Origin: Macrocystis pyrifera | Taxonomy: Eukaryota > Sar > Phaeophyceae > Laminariales > Laminariaceae | Direction of reading: 5' to 3' | DNA: 64,000 bases | Assembly: GCA_031763025.1 (NCBI GenBank) | Contig: JASSKH010000026.1 | Location: 3,652,240 to 3,716,239 of the forward strand | Part shown: positions 35,508 to 47,330 of the stretch, piece by piece | Layout: each line of letters begins with the position of its first letter | Numbering within the stretch: position 1 is the first letter of the stretch | Position numbers and translations under genes: made by a program | Notes under the pieces: generated by a model | Told to the model about the DNA's origin: nothing | The model's database searches: none | Seen by the model: the letters and a program-made list of their open reading frames with translations, nothing else

Positions 35508-35531
35508 TGAATATATATATATATATATATA
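35508..35531. repeat. (TA)n microsatellite
   Basis: About twelve TA units. A second TA run lies at 38272-38295. Confidence 0.9.
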
Positions 35532-35564
35532 CTGAAAAGGGACCAGGTTGTTCCGGCTGATTCG

Positions 35565-35855
35565 ATGAGAAACGTGGGTTCGGGAGAGGTGGGGTCTCCG
35601 AGGTTCCTTTCATTACATTCTGCTCGTGTGTGAATTCGAGAATACGTTTGGTCGTTGAAAGGCATGCATGCATTCGTCGGTGAACGAGCATTCATGTAAT
35701 ATGCGATGTGGCATGCATACAAGCACAGCGAGCGATAGACGTATAGAAGAGCGACGAGTGTCCTTGCTTGCAATTCAAGACCAATTATAATCTGAATTCG
35801 TCTACGGACTGACTATAACGTCGAGTTCCAATGGCGATCCGATCCCAGCGGTTGC
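35565..35855. repeat. About 290-bp direct repeat, copy 1 of 3
   Basis: It shares GAAACGTGGGTTCGG, GGTGGGGTCTCCGAGGTTCC, GGCATGCATGCATTCG and GAATTCGTCTACGG in order with 37597-37880 and 37945-38215. Confidence 0.85.
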
Positions 35856-36084
35856 TGTGCAAGAGAGCAATTCCTTGCGTGAATGCTACTCGGGTACGTA
35901 TCTTAATTTATCTTGATTTCACAAGGTTGGTGTGGGACGTTTGTATGGCGGATAGCGTTGAGGATGCGGCACGTGATATAGTGGTCCTGGTCTTCCTTGG
36001 AGACTTTTACGCGGTGTTCGTGAGTTGCTGGTGGTGTTGCAATTGTGTGGCGAGGCCCATAGCGATTCTGTTGTCCATTGGTAT

Positions 36085-36810
36085 TATTTAACGCTCCCTT
36101 CTTTCGCAGCGACGACTCGTTCTTGCTAAAGTGAAGTTCATTCAAAGGATAGACCCCGTGTCCAGCGTCCTCTCTCGCTCCCGTCCACAGTACAGCCTGT
36201 TGCAGGAGCCGGCTCCCCTTGACCCGTATCGGTTCTGTTATTCCTTAGAACTATTTAACGCTCCCCTCTTCCGCACCGACGACCCTTTCTTGCTGAAGTG
36301 AAGTCCATTCATGGGATAGACACCGTGTCCTGCGTCCTCTGTCTCTCGTCCACAATACAATCTTTTAGGGTAGTTGACTCCCTTTTCCCTGTAGCGGTTC
36401 TGTTATGCCCTGGTACTATCCCGAATACAACATATCCTGTTACAGGAACCGATTCCCCTTGCCACGTAGCGGTTCTTTTATTCCTTGGTACTATTTTACG
36501 CTTCCTTCTTTCGCAGCGACGGCCCGTCCCTGTTAAAGTGTGCCATTAAAGGGATATACCCGTACCCAACGTCCTCTCCGACTCCAATCCTCGATCGAGC
36601 ATGTTACAGCCGATGGCTCCTCTTTACTTGCTTTCTTGTGTTATTCCTTGGTACTATTTTACGCTTCATTCTTTCGCAGCGACGGCCCGTTTCTGTTAAA
36701 GTGTGTCATTATAGGGATATACCCGTACCCAACGTCCTCTCCGGCTCCAATCCTCGATCGAGCATGTTACAGTCGATGGCTCCTCTTTACTTGCTTTCTT
36801 ATGCCCCATC
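36085..36810. repeat. Four-unit tandem repeat, unit about 165-240 bp
   Basis: Units begin near 36088, 36253, 36488 and 36656 with a TTTAACGCTCCCTTCTTTCGCAG-like block and contain GGATAGACCCCGTGTCC or GGATATACCCGTACCC. The last two are nearly identical. Confidence 0.85.
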
Positions 36811-36887
36811 CCCCCCCCGGCTGATATGCATCAAAACCGTGTCAACGGTGGGCATGTACAGAAGCTGAACCTGGTAGTTGACCGAGG

Positions 36888-37373
36888 TTAGTGGTTCCTC
36901 CTGCGTTTTGTCTTCCGTGTCCCCCCCTCGCTACGTGTGCTGCCCCCCACGGTGATTGTGAATTGAACTTGCTGTCTACCCCGGTTGGTGATGTTGCTGG
37001 ATCCTTGGTTGGTTTCCTTCTTACTGGGGGCTCCTTGGGAGGCGGGGGTTCCTTGGTTGGCTTTCTCCTTAGAGTTTGCTTCGTCTTCCCAAGTGACTCT
37101 ACGTTTCGTGGGTTGGCATAGCGGAGGTTTCTCGTTCTTTGGCGCTCCGCGTTCCATACCTGGGTCCGGGGAACTATGCCCGTCTCCGTCCGGTGCGTGG
37201 TCTGCGGGGGCAACCGACTTAGCCATTACAACTTTGTCCGAGTGGCGGATTACTGGGTCGAGGATGGAGGCCTCTCGCAGGGACGGTAGGCCCGGGCACC
37301 AAAACTTGGGGGTCTGTGCCGTAAACTTGTGTGTTTTGCGGGTTTAGTTGGTGTTGGAGTTGTTGGAGCTCAT
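36888..37373 (-). pseudogene. Unrecognised reading frame with one internal stop
   Basis: From ATG at 37373 the frame reads MSSNNSNTN, a TAA, then TRKTHKFTAQTPKFWCPGL and SILDPVIRHSDKVV, and continues open for another 112 codons (VTWEDEANSKEKANQG, SNITNRGRQQVQFTITVGG) to a stop after KTKRRRNH. Composition is Lys/Asn/Pro-rich and looks coding rather than random. A related piece (METNQGTSSIANK) lies on the same strand at 35216-35419. It could be the Gag-like start of an unknown element. No domain was recognised. Confidence 0.4.
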
Positions 37374-37596
37374 GACGTGTAGTAGTGCCTAAACATATGA
37401 TTTACAGTAGTGTTGTTGGGGTGGTGGCGTCGCATGGGCAGCGGAAATGTTTCAAAGTCTGGTAGTAGCTAGAAGTCAGATTTCAAATCGGTGTGATAAC
37501 GGTTGAGGTAGTTCTTGCATACTGGTCGAGGGTACCATCGTTGGGGTTGATTGTTCTATGTTGACGGGTAGTCTGGCTGTTCCCATCGATTCAATA

Positions 37597-37880
37597 AGAA
37601 ACGTGGGTTCGGCAAGGGTGGGGTCTCCGAGGTTCCTTTCAGTACAATCCGCTGGCGTTTCAATTCGAGAATATGTTTGGTCGTCGAAAGGCATGCATGC
37701 ATTCGTTGGTGAACGAGCATTTGCATGATAAGCGATGAGGTATGCATACAAGCACATCGAGCGATAGACGAACAGACCAGCGACGAGTGTGCTTGCATGC
37801 TGATCGAGACCAAATATAACCCGAATTCGTCTACGGGCGGGCCAAAACATCTAGTTCCATTGGCGCCCCTACCCAGCACC
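37597..37880. repeat. About 290-bp direct repeat, copy 2 of 3
   Basis: Very similar to 37945-38215 and 35565-35855. It is followed by a shared GTTCCATTGGCG...CCCAGCACCCAGAGCGGTGGTG tail. Confidence 0.85.
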
Positions 37881-37944
37881 CAGAGCGGTGGTGTGGTCAG
37901 GGAGCAACAGCGCTGCAAATACTGAATTATACTCTAGGTTGAGG

Positions 37945-38235
37945 GTGGGGTCTCCGAGGTTCCTTTCGTTACAATTCGCTGGCGTTTGAATTCGAGAATA
38001 TGTTTGGTCGTCGAAAGGCATGTATGCATTCGTTGGTGAATGAGCATTCATGTGATAATGCGGTGAGGCATGCATACAAGCACAGCGGGCGATAGGCGAA
38101 CAGACGGGCAACGAGTGTGCTTGCATGCGGGTCGACACCAAATGTAGCCTGAATTCGTCTACCAGTGGGCCCTAACGTCTAGTTCCATTGGTGACCTGAC
38201 CCAGCGCCCAGAGCGGTGGTGTAGTCAGAGGGAGC
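37945..38235. repeat. About 290-bp direct repeat, copy 3 of 3
   Basis: Tandem to copy 2, with the same tail (CCCAGCGCCCAGAGCGGTGGTG). Confidence 0.85.
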
Positions 38236-38574
38236 AGCTTTGCGATTACTGCGTTATTCTCTAGGTTAAGGATATATATATATATATATATATATGTGAG
38301 TCTCAGCCATGGTCACGCCCCCCCCCCCATGCATATCGTTAACCTGTCATATGTGTGTATAATCTGTGGTAAAGGGGAAAAAGCAGCATGATCCCAACAT
38401 GTTTCTCGGCATTCGGTCCCATGCAATTTAGCGTCTCTTCAAGCATTCCTGTTTCATCAGGCCGATCATACCCTACTCGGATACGGACAAATTAAACAGG
38501 GATGCGTGGTACGCTCAACACCTACACTCTCGCGTTCGATTGTAGTAAACTGAGGCTGTGTGATACCGCTCGGT

Positions 38575-38815
38575 ATGCTGAAGATACTGCTGTATATCAT
38601 AGAATATGAATGAGACAACATACTTTACAGTCAGCATGAATAATGTGCGATCGTACGGATGTAAAAACCTTTTTATAATACTACTGGATGTAGAATGTAT
38701 AGAGACCCCACGGATATGAGTCGTAGGAGTCCGTAACTCCCCTATGTGTGTGCCATACCGTTCTTTATACCCAACTACATCAGTACAACCCAGTGTCCGT
38801 TCTGATTTTTTATTA
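38575..38815. repeat. Diverged repeat, partner of 33370-33620
   Basis: See the partner entry. After it, GGTACGAGAATACCG and ACGTACCGGGTACGAGAA units repeat at 38880-38970. Confidence 0.6.
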
Positions 38816-39099
38816 TTTGCAGACAAAGCAATGAGTAAAGCAAGAAAGCAAGGGAAATGCCAGCTTACCGGTGAATACCGGGTAAACCAAGTGAATTGCC
38901 AACGTACCGGGTACGAGAATACCGTAACGGGTAGAACAAGTGAAATGCCAACGTACCGGGTACGAGAAGACCACAACACCAGCTATGTTATGAACATATG
39001 AGTCGTTGTGTAGTTCTCAGTTTCAACGTGTAGCTTTCATGCGGTGCTTTCCACCCGAATAAAAACCTGATTGCTGTACTGGACAGCTGACCGGTTTCA

Positions 39100-39375
39100 C
39101 TGCGGTACTTCATGCCGGGAGGCAGCAGTGTTGATACTTTGCTGCGGCAGTATGGGACACTATTTTAGGGCCCAAGGATCGAGGGAGATCTTGCCGTACG
39201 ACCTATAGTATCATGAACAGTTATTATATTGATAGTAGTATGAATAACATATAGAACGGCTTCACAACAGTACTTTATGCCGGGAGGCAGTGGTGTTGAT
39301 GCTTTGCTGCGGTAGTAATGGACAACTATCGTAAGGCCCAAGGATCGAGGGATCTTGCCGTACGACCAGTAGTAT
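39100..39375. repeat. Tandem pair of the GGGAGGCAG/GATCTTGCCGTACG repeat
   Basis: Two units of about 170 bp: GCCGGGAGGCAGCAGTGTTGAT to GATCTTGCCGTACGACC, then GCCGGGAGGCAGTGGTGTTGAT to GATCTTGCCGTACGACC. Confidence 0.8.
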
Positions 39376-39683
39376 TACCCATACTTATAGATACATCCTC
39401 CAGGTTGTTGTCTTGAGTTTTTAGACCAACGTCTTTTCTACCCAGCAGCTTCACTCTGTTCATCCAGCTTCATCAAGTATGCCCCGTGTGAATATCATAT
39501 ATACATACGGGTGTTGTGTAGTGCATCCAGCAGATACTGCTGCAGCTGTGTAGGTGCTGTTTCAACGAGTCAACATGATAACTCGTCAAGATGGGAAGAG
39601 AGATAGGCTCAAGGGTCCCTCGAGATCTTGCCAAACAGTGCTCAGTTTGTAAAACTGAGTATCAGCTGCGGTAATTGCAATCT

Positions 39684-39708
39684 TGTCTGTCTGTCTGTCT
39701 GTCTGTCC
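39684..39708. repeat. (TGTC)n microsatellite
   Basis: Six tandem tetranucleotides. Confidence 0.9.
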
Positions 39709-39804
39709 GCAAGCTTATATTTTCGAACACTTTCCAATGGCCGATATATAAGCTCGTTACAATTGATATTCATACGACGTTTTCGACCCTTACGGACCTT
39801 ATAT

Positions 39805-40050
39805 ACTGAAACATACCATACCACAAGGCAAATTTAGCCATATAATACATCCACGACATCGTACCATGGTACCATACCACAAACGTACCATACCATATAC
39901 TGTGTTTTTCCCGTACCATACCGTCAACACGTACCATACCACATACGGTGGTTTTCCCATATATATCCCCATATACCATACCACCAATATCCCATATTCC
40001 CATATACCATATTCCCACATACCATACCAACATATCCCATGTGCCATACC
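39805..40050. repeat. CCATACCA/CCATATA-rich array
   Basis: Irregular repeats of GTACCATACCACA, then CCCATATACCATA. Tyr/Met-rich minus-strand frames across it are artefacts. Confidence 0.85.
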
Positions 40051-40275
40051 GAGTTGGGGAGACGGCTATACACCAGACCAGGTGCCTGCTACTGCTGTAG
40101 TGCCGTCTTGTTGTGCAAGGGTGGGGATGAATACAAGAGTTGGCTCAGACGCCCATACCGAGTTGGGGAGACGTCTATACACCAGACCAGGTGCATGCTA
40201 CTGTTGTAGTGCTGTCTTGTTGTGGAAGGTGGCGATGAATACAAGAGTAAGAGTTGGCTCAGACGCTTGGGTCCC
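40049..40275. repeat. Two-unit tandem repeat, about 107 bp
   Basis: CATACCGAGTTGGGGAGACG to AAGAGTTGGCTCAGACGC occurs twice in a row with few differences. Confidence 0.9.
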
Positions 40276-40354
40276 ACGTTCAGTGCAGCGGATTGGCCGC
40301 TGGTGTGCACGAAATAGATAAAAAACATTAGCTACGAGTACTACTACTGCTGCA

Positions 40355-41300
40355 TCCGTCTCGAATGGCAAAAAATGGGCTTTTTTTCAGGTTTGGGAGG
40401 ATGCCGTAGGACGCCGCCGGCAAGCTCTTGCCCCCTAGAGCATGCATCCACCTCATTTGTTCGAGCCCGTCATCTATACTAGTTGGTCTTGCCCGCCACC
40501 GCGCGGGTTGCCCATGGGCTGAGTCTCTGTCGAGATCGAGCGTCGATCGTGTATCGTCGCAACAGCTGAAATAATACTTTATTGGTGAACTTCGCGTTTC
40601 CATTCGCATACTACAGCAGGTTTTTTAGAGTACAACAGGAGTGGGTTACTTTTTGTGTCAGAGCAAAAATATGGACGAGTACTGCTGTACTGCAGAGTGC
40701 TGTATCAAAGCAATATCATAGCAGAATGGCAAAAAAATGCGTTGTGTCTATCAGTACATCAGTACAACAAACGTCTCGAATGGCAAAAAATGGGCTTTTC
40801 TCAGTTTTGGGAGGATACCGTTGGACGCCGCCGGCAAGCTCCTGCCCCCTAGAGCATGCATCCACCTCATTTCTTCGAGCCCGTCATCTATACTAGTTGA
40901 TCTTGTTGCCCGCCACCTCGCGGGTTGTCGGTGGCTGAGTCCCTCATTTCTTCGAGCCCGTCATCTATACTAGTTGATCTTGCACGCCACCGCGCGGGTT
41001 GTCCGTGAGCTGAGTCTCTGTCGAGATCGAGCGTCTATCGTGTATCGGGGCACGAGCTGAAATAATACTTTATTGGTGTACTTCGCGTTTACATTCGCAT
41101 ACTATAGGAGGTATTTACAGTACAACAGGAGTGGGTTACTTTTTGTGCCAGAGCAAAATTATCTACGCAGTACGAGTACTACTGCGTCTCGAATGGCAAA
41201 AAAATTGCATACTATCGCAAGTCTTTACAGCAGCGAAAGGCAAAAAATGGGCTTTTCTTCAGGTTTGGGGGGATACCGTAGGACGCTGCCGGCAGCAGTG
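40355..41300. repeat. Direct repeats with AATGGCAAAAAATGGGC and ATAATACTTTATTGGTG blocks
   Basis: Block 1 (CGTCTCGAATGGCAAAAAATG to ACCGCGCGGG) lies at 40357-40511 and 40772-40927 and partly at 41185-41300. Block 2 (GCTGAAATAATACTTTATTGGTG to CAGAGCAAAA) lies at 40565-40675 and 41055-41155. Block 1 recurs at 56582-56680, just beyond the other end of the gypsy element. Confidence 0.85.
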
Positions 41301-41684
41301 GATTCTTTTTCTTTTTACTTTTCGCCTTTATTTGTTTGCGATCGTCATCGTATGTTTCCGTACTCGCATACCAGGTATAATACAATGAATGACCTGCCAG
41401 CGCACAGCGCTCATCCATCGTGTATATACGAGAGATTGGTACAGCATACCACGTACGTACTTGCAAATTATTGCACATCGACACCCATCTGATCGTTTTG
41501 CGAGAAGATCTATATTTAGAAATTGATAAAGCGCATGCCGGAGAGACATCATTTTTGGATAATAATAAAAAGTGTACCGACGAAAACACCCTATTCAATT
41601 TTCGTTCTGCGCTAATACTCCTGAAGAGTACTATTGAAAAATTGCATAACTACTAAAAAAATGCATACCTACCTGGTACGAACT

Positions 41685-41940
41685 ATCGTCGGTCTTTTAC
41701 AACAACAATAGTTTGTTGATTACTTTCTACTTTTCGCCTTATTTGTATTTTTTTGCGATCCTCGTCGTATGTATGTTTCGGTACTCGCAAAAAGAATGAC
41801 CCAAGATTGAATAATACTATTATCGTAGGTATTTTACAACAACAGCACAGAGTAGTTAGTTGATCACTTTCTACTTTTCGCCTTTATTTATATTTTGCGA
41901 TCCTCTCGTCGTATGTTTCGGTACTCGCAAAAGTAATAGC
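41685..41940. repeat. Two-unit tandem repeat, about 130 bp
   Basis: TTTTACAACAACA...CACTTTCTACTTTTCGCCTTTATTT...GCGATCCTC...TTTCGGTACTCGCAAAA occurs twice, with a partial third copy at 41300-41370. The gypsy LTR starts four bases after its end. Confidence 0.85.
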
Positions 41941-41943
41941 CGG
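41940..41943. repeat. Target site duplication, left (CCGG)
   Basis: CCGG before the left LTR matches CCGG at 56538-56541. Confidence 0.75.
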
Positions 41944-42205
41944 TGTTAAGTGTAATGCAGTATGGACCTAGCGACCGACTACTGCTAGCAGGTTGATGCC
42001 TTTGGCTCTGCTCTGGTCACTCACACGAGGTGCTTGAGGATGGGTTAAGCTCTTGTATTAGTTGCGGTTTGCCTCGCCAGATGTCTTCTGAACGAAGGGG
42101 CGAGGCGCTCATCAGAAAAGCAGGCGACAACGCCTGCCATCCATGATGAGGGGACGATTGCTACAAACCAGAACGCCGCAACAGGGGAGAGGGGATACCA
42201 TAACA
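41944..42205 (-). repeat. Gypsy 3' LTR
   Basis: TGTTAAG to CATAACA, with perfect TGTTA/TAACA inverted ends. Inside is a hairpin formed by TTGCCTCGCC and GGGCGAGGCG. It aligns base for base with 56276-56537. Confidence 0.95.
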
Positions 42206-43458
42206 CTAGCCCACCCTGACGGGTCGTATATGCAGATTCATGGAAACTCAGGAAAGAACTAAAACAATCCGGAGAATTCGGAAAATGGATCGAAGATGCG
42301 ACACTTCACAACCCACTACTCCCACACCTCTAACCTGTAAGGCGGTAGCCGATTACACGTGACATTGCAAATCCGACAGCAAGTCCGCAAGTACGGTTAC
42401 GCGGAAGCTGGCAAATTAAGCTAGAACTACCCGGAAGCTAAATCGAGGACTTAAACTCGAGAAAGCGGTATAACTCGCGTAGCCAGGAGCGGCATAAGCT
42501 AGCCTGAGAGCGAAAAAAAAAAACGAACACAAAAAATAAGAAGGATCGTTACAGGACCCACTGCAAAGGCACGGGGTGCTTCGAGAAGTAAAACGAACGT
42601 GGGGGTAACGCAAGAGAAACAAGTGCTGGCGCGAAGGGGCTCACTCGAATAGTGGGCACAGTGTCAGAAAACAGGAAATCACGCTATGGTAGAACCCAAG
42701 ACAGTCAAGACCCGATCCCATAGAAGAGGGCAGAACAGGACGCGTGCGAGATTTCGCCTACACTGAGCGCGCTAGAACACGAAACATACAATGAGCAGAC
42801 ATCGTTACGGCCTACTGTTTAAAGTCTGGGTCCGTTGGATTATCCGTGAAAGGTTAACCAATCGTCTACTACCCAATCTAAACCTGATAACACTCTGCAA
42901 TATCGCGCGGGAGGGGGCAGAATGCAAACGGTCGCGAAGAAGAACGAAATCTATCACCTCGGCCTGCTCGGGGATATTAAGAAGGCGGAGGGGGAACGCA
43001 TGAACGACAAATGGGGTCAGACCTAAACCTAGGGTAACCTGTACGATGCGTATAAAAAGGCTCACGAATATGGCCTCGGGAAAATCAAAGAGGGGCCAAG
43101 AGATACAAGAAAAACAACAAAAAACAAGAAAAACTGGTACGACTGAAGGAATCGAAACGCGAACGAACGCTTCCGCCGCTCTCGAGGAGGGGGCGAAAAC
43201 AATCGTAGATACGGAACGCAAGAGACGCATGACCGAACGGCAAGGAGGCTGAAGTGGATCCAACCGTTAGCCCAATCGGTGCACGAACTCGGCAGTCAGC
43301 TGCAATGAAAGCAGGGAAACGGCTAGAGAGTTCGCAGGAAGTCAAACAGACAGTACACCTACAGCACAGCAAAACAAAGAAACCACACAGTGATACGATA
43401 CCAAACCCGGCCCCGGCGACTACAGAAGACACGCATGCGAAAAAAAAAAAAAAATTGG
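42206..43458 (-). other. 3' non-coding region of the gypsy element
   Basis: 1.25 kb between the Pol stop and the 3' LTR. Next to the LTR the coding strand has an AGGGTGGG block that could be the polypurine tract. No sense-strand gene was recognised. On the opposite (+) strand, frames at 43046-43252 and 43254-43541 are rich in Lys, Arg, Glu and Thr and look mildly coding; see findings. Confidence 0.5.
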
Positions 43459-46400
43459 CTACGGGGACGTATTCAAGTCGGCAGAGCCTGCTAACTCGGC
43501 TCCGCGGGACTCGTCAACGTTACGCACAATACCACGCATGAGGGAGCTTCCTTGGTGCACTTGTAGACACCACGAGCCGCGAACGGCTCTATCAGCCGTA
43601 GTATACCCAGCAGAAGATAGCGCGAGCTTGACCGGTCCGGGGTCGTCCAAGACGCGAACGACGTACTGTCCAGGGGTTGAAGTGTGGGCAGAATTTGTTC
43701 CGAGCCACCAAAGATGATCTTGACCCTTGTACCGAAAGTGAGCGCCGATAGGCAAGGTGGTGCCGCTGAACCGGCGAGTCCACGTTTGCTGGTCGACGTA
43801 GCTGTATCCAGGAGGCAGAAAACGGGCGCCCTTGTTGCGGGCGAGCTCGCGTTGAGCGGCACCCACGCGCATACGGCGGTACGCCCTATTTGTCTGTCGA
43901 AGTTGTAGGGGCGCGCCGGCCCAGTAGTTGAGGATGTGTTGTCGAGAGTGAAGGAGGTCCGATTCGCGTTCCCAAGACGGCCGGAGGAGACCTTTCCAGT
44001 GCGTTTCGTAGAGAACGGCGATGACTCCGCCCCGACCTCGTACGGACCGGTGGCTGGAAATCTTGTCGACCTCCAAACGCTCAATGGGCACGGAGACGTC
44101 GTCGGCGGTGACATGGAAGGGGGGGGACTTAGTGGCATGGTTGTTGAGGACGTATTGCGTTAGTCCAGCGGGGAGATATCGGGGGAGGTCGGTTGGGTCA
44201 TGTGGGTTGGTGCAAGGTTTGCAGCGGGCTACCGACACACGGCCGTGGGCGTCGGCGCTCGGCATGTCGTTAGGGAGGTCCAAATATAGCAACTTGGCGG
44301 CCAGGGGGCGGCCGTCCGGCGTTGAGTCGGAAGGCGCAGGGCCGACAGCTAATATCTTGAATGGACCTGTCCAGTTGAGCGAGAGTTTCGCCTTGAGAAC
44401 CTTGGCGTCGGTGCTAGATTTCGCCCCTTGGCGAATGGTGGCAGCAGTGTTGTAGATCCATACCCAGTTACCGATGGTGTAGATAGGGCGTTGTTCGAGG
44501 GCGTCTGAGAGAGCTGAGTTACGGCGCTCAGTGCGAGAGACCGTTATAGCGTGTTGTTCCCGCACCAGCGCATACGCACGCCGTTGGCGGTCGGCGGCGA
44601 GGTCGCAGTACTCCAGTTGGTCGCGGGCGAGGCTTTGGTGGCTTCGGGCGTAGTGTTGTTCGAAGATGGTGAGGGGAAGGCGGGGGAGGCGGTTCATCTG
44701 CACCTCATTGGGGGCCAACCATGTGGCGGCGTTGACGGAATTGTTGTAAGCGAATTCCACGTGCGGCAAATGGATGTCCCAGTCGTCCTGTCGTTCGTTG
44801 CAGACCATCGCTAGCATTTGGGCCATGGTGTGGTTAACACGCTCGACGCCGCCGTTGCCGTTGGGATGGTAGGCGCTTGTGGCAATTTTGCGCATTCCCA
44901 GACGTTTGTACACGGCATGGGACAGCTTGGAGCAGCAGTGAAGTCCATTGTCGGAGAGAAGGCTGACCGGACATCCCCAAAGAGGTATGTACTTATTCAC
45001 TAAGATGTCGGCCGTTCCTTCAGCCGTGAACTCCGCAGCCGAGACGGCGTACATATCTGCGTGCCGACTGAACCTATCCGTGAAGAGTAGAATGTAGCAG
45101 TTGCCCCGAGGTGTGACGGGAAGGGGACCGAAGTAGTCAACGCTCACCGCGACACCAGGGCCGGATGGCAACGGAAGGGAGAGGATGGGCCAACGTACCG
45201 TTTGTCTGGAAGTCTTGCGCGCCTGGCATTTGAGGCAACGACGGATCCACCATCGCGTGCAGATGCTCATGCCAATCCACCAATAGAAACGTTCGAGCAT
45301 TGAGAGCGTTCGAGCGACACCAAGGTGGCAGGAGGCGCTAGCATGGCAGGCTTGCATAATCCACGGGCCCATAAGCAGCGGGACGTAGATTCTCGTGGGC
45401 TCGTCGTCTAAGAGACGGGCGGCACGTCCGCCAGGCTTGTCGGGACGAGCCAGAGCGGGGGGCGTCAACTTCCGCACGAGCAGGAGAACACCGTCGTCGT
45501 CTGTGTAAAGTCGTCCGTTTTCGGCTAAGGAGCGCACTTCGGACAACGGGGGGCGTTTGTGAGGCGCGAAGTGTAGAAAGAAATCGTCGGGGAGGACGGA
45601 GGGGCTGCCTAGGAGAAGATACCGAATGGCGGCGTCACAAACCGGCTCAGCGCGTTGCTCACGCGCCCAATCGGAATGTGTGTATTGCTCGACAGAATCG
45701 ATGAACTCGGCCTCTGCCGGTGAGGGTATCTCGGGAAGGGCGGCTGTGGCGCTGGCACGCCCGGGAGGTTCCGGAGGGAGGGTGCCAAGCAAGGGCGGGG
45801 CAGGTGTGACCGCATCGGTGGTGGGTCGAATCGGCACTGTCGGGACAGGGTCGATGACGGGCCGGGGAGAATCCTCTGAAGGGGGCGTAGTCCGAGGCGG
45901 GCGCGGCTTGCGCGCCGTGGGGGCTGGTCGTGGGACGGTGGGCCGAGTGGAATGCGAGCGAGTGAAACCATAGTCCACGGTGGTCGCAGGCTTGCCAGCA
46001 GCGGCTGCTTGGCGACGGCGGGTCCGAGACGAAATGAGCCCCGACGGGGGAAGGGACGGCAGGGCCGTCTGTGAAGATGAAGGCAGCAGAGGCAGAGCCA
46101 CGGGCACAACCGAGACTTGATCACGGTTGGTCCGGGCGACACGCGAGGCTGGATGAGACACAGCAGAGGGCTCCTGAGGACCTGAATCCGTTGGGTGCTC
46201 GGCTGAGTCGTGCTGGACAGGCCGAGCAGGAGAGAGGGTGTCCCACGCTGCTTTGTCGTCGGCGACCGTGGATGAAACGGGGACCGCTGTAGGGCTAGAG
46301 TGCGGTGTGTCATCATCGGTGGGTGATGGGGAAGGCTCGGAGGAAGTGGCGCGTCGGCCGGGGTCCGTGCCTTCGGTTGAAGCGGGCAGAGGTGCAACAG

Positions 46401-47330
46401 GGACTGCGAAGACAGAACCGGCGAGAAAATCGCTGGTACCTGTGTTCGTAGGAGGGGCCCAGTTGGGACCTCGCGAAGTGACGTAGGAGGGGGCACGAGC
46501 AACGGATTCTCCAGTTGGAGCATTTAGGTCGTCAACCCTCATTCGGGGCCCGTGTTGGCGAAAATCGCGGAAATCGTGTGGGGAGAGCGGGAGCCCACCC
46601 AAGCCTAAGCTCGGGTCGGAGGGCGCCAGCCCACCCAAACCGACACGCACGGCGGAGGGTCCACCCTGGAGTATGCCATGAGGGCGGATGAGAAAAACGC
46701 GTTCTTCGTCGGACGGAGTGAGACTGCTGGGGCCGTCGCGGTCGCGCTCCGTCGCAGGTAGGGGCAGGCGGGACAGGAAGTCGGCGTTCCCGTTGGCACT
46801 GCCTTTGCGGCACTCCAGAGTGTAGTTGTATGCGGTGAGAAATTCCAGCCATCGCTGTACCCGCGGGTTATGTTCTGCGATCTTGTCGAGGCTTTCGAGC
46901 GCCTTGTGGTCCGAAAAAATCCCGAATTTTGTGCCCCAAAGGTAGCCGCGAAGGCTCTTGATAGCCCAGACGATGCTGCCTGCTTCCAGATCGAGTGGAG
47001 TCCAGTGGCGTTCAGACTCGATGGTAGCACGGCTGATGAACACGATGGGACGAATGGTGTGATCGTCCTGTTCTTGTTCGAGGGTGGCACCGAAGCCGTC
47101 CACACTAGCATCGCAGTAGAGGAGGAAAGGGCGGGGGTTATCCGTGACGGCGTCCCAGTTGGGATAGACAAGGACCGGAGGCGTGGTCAACTCGGCAGGA
47201 GCTTCCGCACGATGACTTCCATTTCTGGGGTAAAGACGAACTTGACGCCTTGTTTCAGAAGGGAAGTGATGGGCCGTATGCGCTCGGCCATATCGCGCAG
47301 GAATTTCCTGTGTAGGAAAGTGCGCCCAAA
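43459..47330 (-). pseudogene. Gypsy Pol C-terminal part: RNase H, integrase, chromodomain, Tudor-like end
   Basis: The frame is 1243 codons from Met at 47190, and open back to about 47330. RNase H: D27 (YCDASVDG), E69, D94 (FSDHKAL), D137 (NADFLS). After a roughly 450-residue Pro/Ser/Thr-rich linker comes the integrase zinc finger (H616, H622, C652, C655) and catalytic D685 (VDYFGP), D747 (LSDNGL) and E783 (GGVERVN), with 35 residues between the last two. A GPY/F-like NWTGPFKI block follows at 939, then a chromodomain at about 1033-1090 (YETHWKGLLRPSWERES), and a 150-residue tail containing DHLWWLG and YVVRVLDDPGPVKL, which looks Tudor-like. It is separated from RT by one frameshift near 47325. 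The conserved residues are intact. Chromodomains steer integration to marked chromatin. Confidence 0.92.

Noticed and set aside
39770..40047. Tyr/Gly/Met-rich minus-strand frames
   Set aside because: CCATACCA array artefacts.
45609..46523. 304-codon minus-strand frame overlapping Pol
   Set aside because: A shadow of the Pol frame in the Pro/Ser-rich linker; no domain.
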